DNA of 5,315 bases from Candidatus Gastranaerophilales bacterium (GTDB lineage: Bacteria > Cyanobacteriota > Vampirovibrionia > Gastranaerophilales > Gastranaerophilaceae), in NCBI GenBank assembly GCA_944323495.1, contig CALUSZ010000042.1:1-5315 (forward strand), given 5' to 3'. Positions within the stretch are counted from its first letter, which is position 1, and the number at the start of each line of letters is the position of its first letter. A program made the position numbers and the translations under genes. The notes beneath the pieces are model-generated. The model was not told the DNA's origin. It did no database searches and saw nothing but the letters and a program-made list of their open reading frames with translations. Positions 4,610-5,315 of this stretch are shown here, piece by piece.

Positions 4610-4810
4610 ATGGCATCTGATGAAAAAGCAATACCTTTATGTCCGCTTATGAGTGTAGGCTCACAGGTAGAAATTGTATGTATGCAGGAAAACTGTGCCT
4701 GGTATTTAAAGAATTATAAAATATGCTCTGTCTATATGATGGCGCACAATTCAATGCTGGATGTTCAGGCAAAACAAGCCAAGGCTAGACAAGCACAACA
4801 ACAAAAATAA
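4610..4810 (+). CDS. small four-cysteine protein, putative metal- or Fe-S-binding
   Basis: 66 residues. Four cysteines at 11, 24, 29 and 39 (C-x12-C-x4-C-x9-C) lie in IPLCPLMSVG, VCMQENCAWYL and YKICSVYMMAH. I have seen this 'CPLMS...C...CAWY...C' layout in small uncharacterised proteins of anaerobes and would guess zinc or an iron-sulfur cluster; no function is established. The C-terminal third (MLDVQAKQAKARQAQQQK) is a charged, Gln/Ala-rich helix. There is no signal peptide. The start ten bases after nfnA has AGGAG overlapping the nfnA stop codon, seven bases upstream, so the two genes are one transcript. A strong terminator follows. The pairing with a redox flavoprotein makes an electron-transfer, assembly or sensing role plausible but unproven. 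Confidence 0.8.
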   Translation: MASDEKAIPLCPLMSVGSQVEIVCMQENCAWYLKNYKICSVYMMAHNSMLDVQAKQAKARQAQQQK

Positions 4811-4832
4811 TAATCACAGGTTTTTAGATAAT

Positions 4833-4862
4833 AAAAGCCGGAAGGAGAATCCGGCTTTTTAT
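4833..4862 (+). terminator. strong intrinsic terminator of the nfnA-type operon
   Basis: AAAAGCCGGA (4833-4842) pairs perfectly with TCCGGCTTTT (4850-4859) around AGGAGAA, followed by a short T/A tail. It ends only about 20 bases before the purA start codon. The arms are A-rich/T-rich, so it may work in both directions. Confidence 0.9.
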
Positions 4863-4882
4863 ATTGGATTTAGGGAGAAAGT

Positions 4883-5315
4883 ATGAAAAACACTGTAGTA
4901 ATAGGTGCTCAATGGGGCGATGAAGGAAAAGCTAAAATTACGGATTTACTTGCAAGAGATGCCGATTTAATCATCCGATATCAAGGCGGGTGTAACGCCG
5001 GTCATACAGTTGTTGCAAACGGTAAGACGTATAAATTTCATCTTATCCCATCCGGCATACTTTATGATAAAACAGTGTGTTTTATCGGTGCCGGAACTGT
5101 AATACATCCGGAATCCTTTGAAAAAGAGCTTAATGAATTAAAAGCAGAGGGAGTGGATTTCAAGAATTTAAAAATATCCCCCCTTGCATCAATAACAATG
5201 CCATACCATATAGAAGTTGACGGCTACAGCGAATCTCATGCGGGAAAGGGTAAAATAGGTACGACCAAAAGGGGGATAGGGCCCACTTACACAGACAAGG
5301 CTGCAAGAATCGGGC
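4883..5315 (+). CDS. purA: adenylosuccinate synthetase, N-terminal part (runs off the window)
   Basis: The first 144 codons of PurA, which joins IMP and L-aspartate using GTP to make adenylosuccinate, the first committed step to AMP. The GTP/IMP signature is [16 protein letters not shown] (8-23) with catalytic D13. [10 protein letters not shown] carries catalytic H41. [11 protein letters not shown] and GTVIHPE follow, and [19 protein letters not shown] is at the window edge, with the IMP-contacting threonine. Residue 17 is Ala where E. coli and most cyanobacteria have Gly (GDEGKGK); a variant of this kind is known to me in other bacteria, and the gene looks functional. The phrasing is otherwise cyanobacteria-like. 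The start has AGGGAG (4872-4877) five bases upstream. No clear promoter fits between the terminator and the ATG; TATATT at 4860-4865 is a weak -10 lacking a -35, so expression may rely on read-through. Confidence 0.96.
   Translation, partial: MKNTVVIGAQWGDEGKAKITDLLARDADLIIRYQGGCNAGHTVVANGKTYKFHLIPSGILYDKTVCFIGAGTVIHPESFEKELNELKAEGVDFKNLKISPLASITMPYHIEVDGYSESHAGKGKIGTTKRGIGPTYTDKAARIG

Noticed and set aside
1..5315. CRISPR array, insertion sequence, defence island or prophage
   Set aside because: No regularly spaced repeats, transposase, integrase or nuclease-like gene is present; gene content is housekeeping plus lineage-specific proteins.

Overview
The window looks like a chromosomal segment from a gut-type, non-photosynthetic relative of cyanobacteria (Candidatus Gastranaerophilales / Melainabacteria). 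Three things point that way. Two short proteins begin with a lineage-style N-terminus (MNIQPIQNN... and MITVQPYQ...NFKGG). The PurA N-terminus reads like cyanobacterial PurA ([33 protein letters not shown]). The non-coding DNA is AT-rich, with clear Shine-Dalgarno sites and intrinsic terminators. The taxon is an inference from recalled sequence style, not from a search.

Layout. At the left edge, on the minus strand, is the start of a vitamin K epoxide reductase (VKOR)-type membrane oxidoreductase, cut off by the window. A 392-base non-coding gap follows. It holds a GC-rich structured island that may be a small RNA (its loop resembles SRP RNA domain IV), two hairpins, and a TGTAA direct-repeat box. 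All remaining genes are on the plus strand: two overlapping genes for unrecognised membrane proteins (577-1164 and 1157-1729); a compact dihydrolipoyl dehydrogenase-like flavoprotein (1765-2994); a lineage-type NFKG protein (3079-3465); a 297-base gap with a second small-RNA candidate and a strong terminator; an nfnA-type FAD/NAD/[2Fe-2S] subunit (3763-4599) coupled to a 66-residue four-cysteine protein (4610-4810); a strong terminator; and the first 144 codons of purA (4883 onward).

How the genes relate. Three or four products handle electrons or thiols: VKOR makes disulfides outside the membrane, the Lpd-like enzyme uses an FAD/disulfide/NAD relay, NfnA is an electron-bifurcating transhydrogenase or sulfide/dihydroorotate-dehydrogenase-like subunit, and the 66-residue protein may bind a metal or Fe-S cluster. 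The nfnA gene has no nfnB partner next to it. Only two groups look tightly co-transcribed: the membrane-protein pair (8-base overlap) and nfnA plus the four-cysteine gene (10-base gap).

The least explained signals are non-coding. Three similar TGTAA-type direct repeats, in 10- or 11-base register, resemble the cyanobacterial HLR1/RpaB box. The 3466-3696 interval has a 54-base G-free stretch, an 11-base inverted repeat and a repeated terminator arm. I saw no CRISPR array, insertion sequence, rRNA or tRNA. No defence system or other clearly new multi-gene system is evident.
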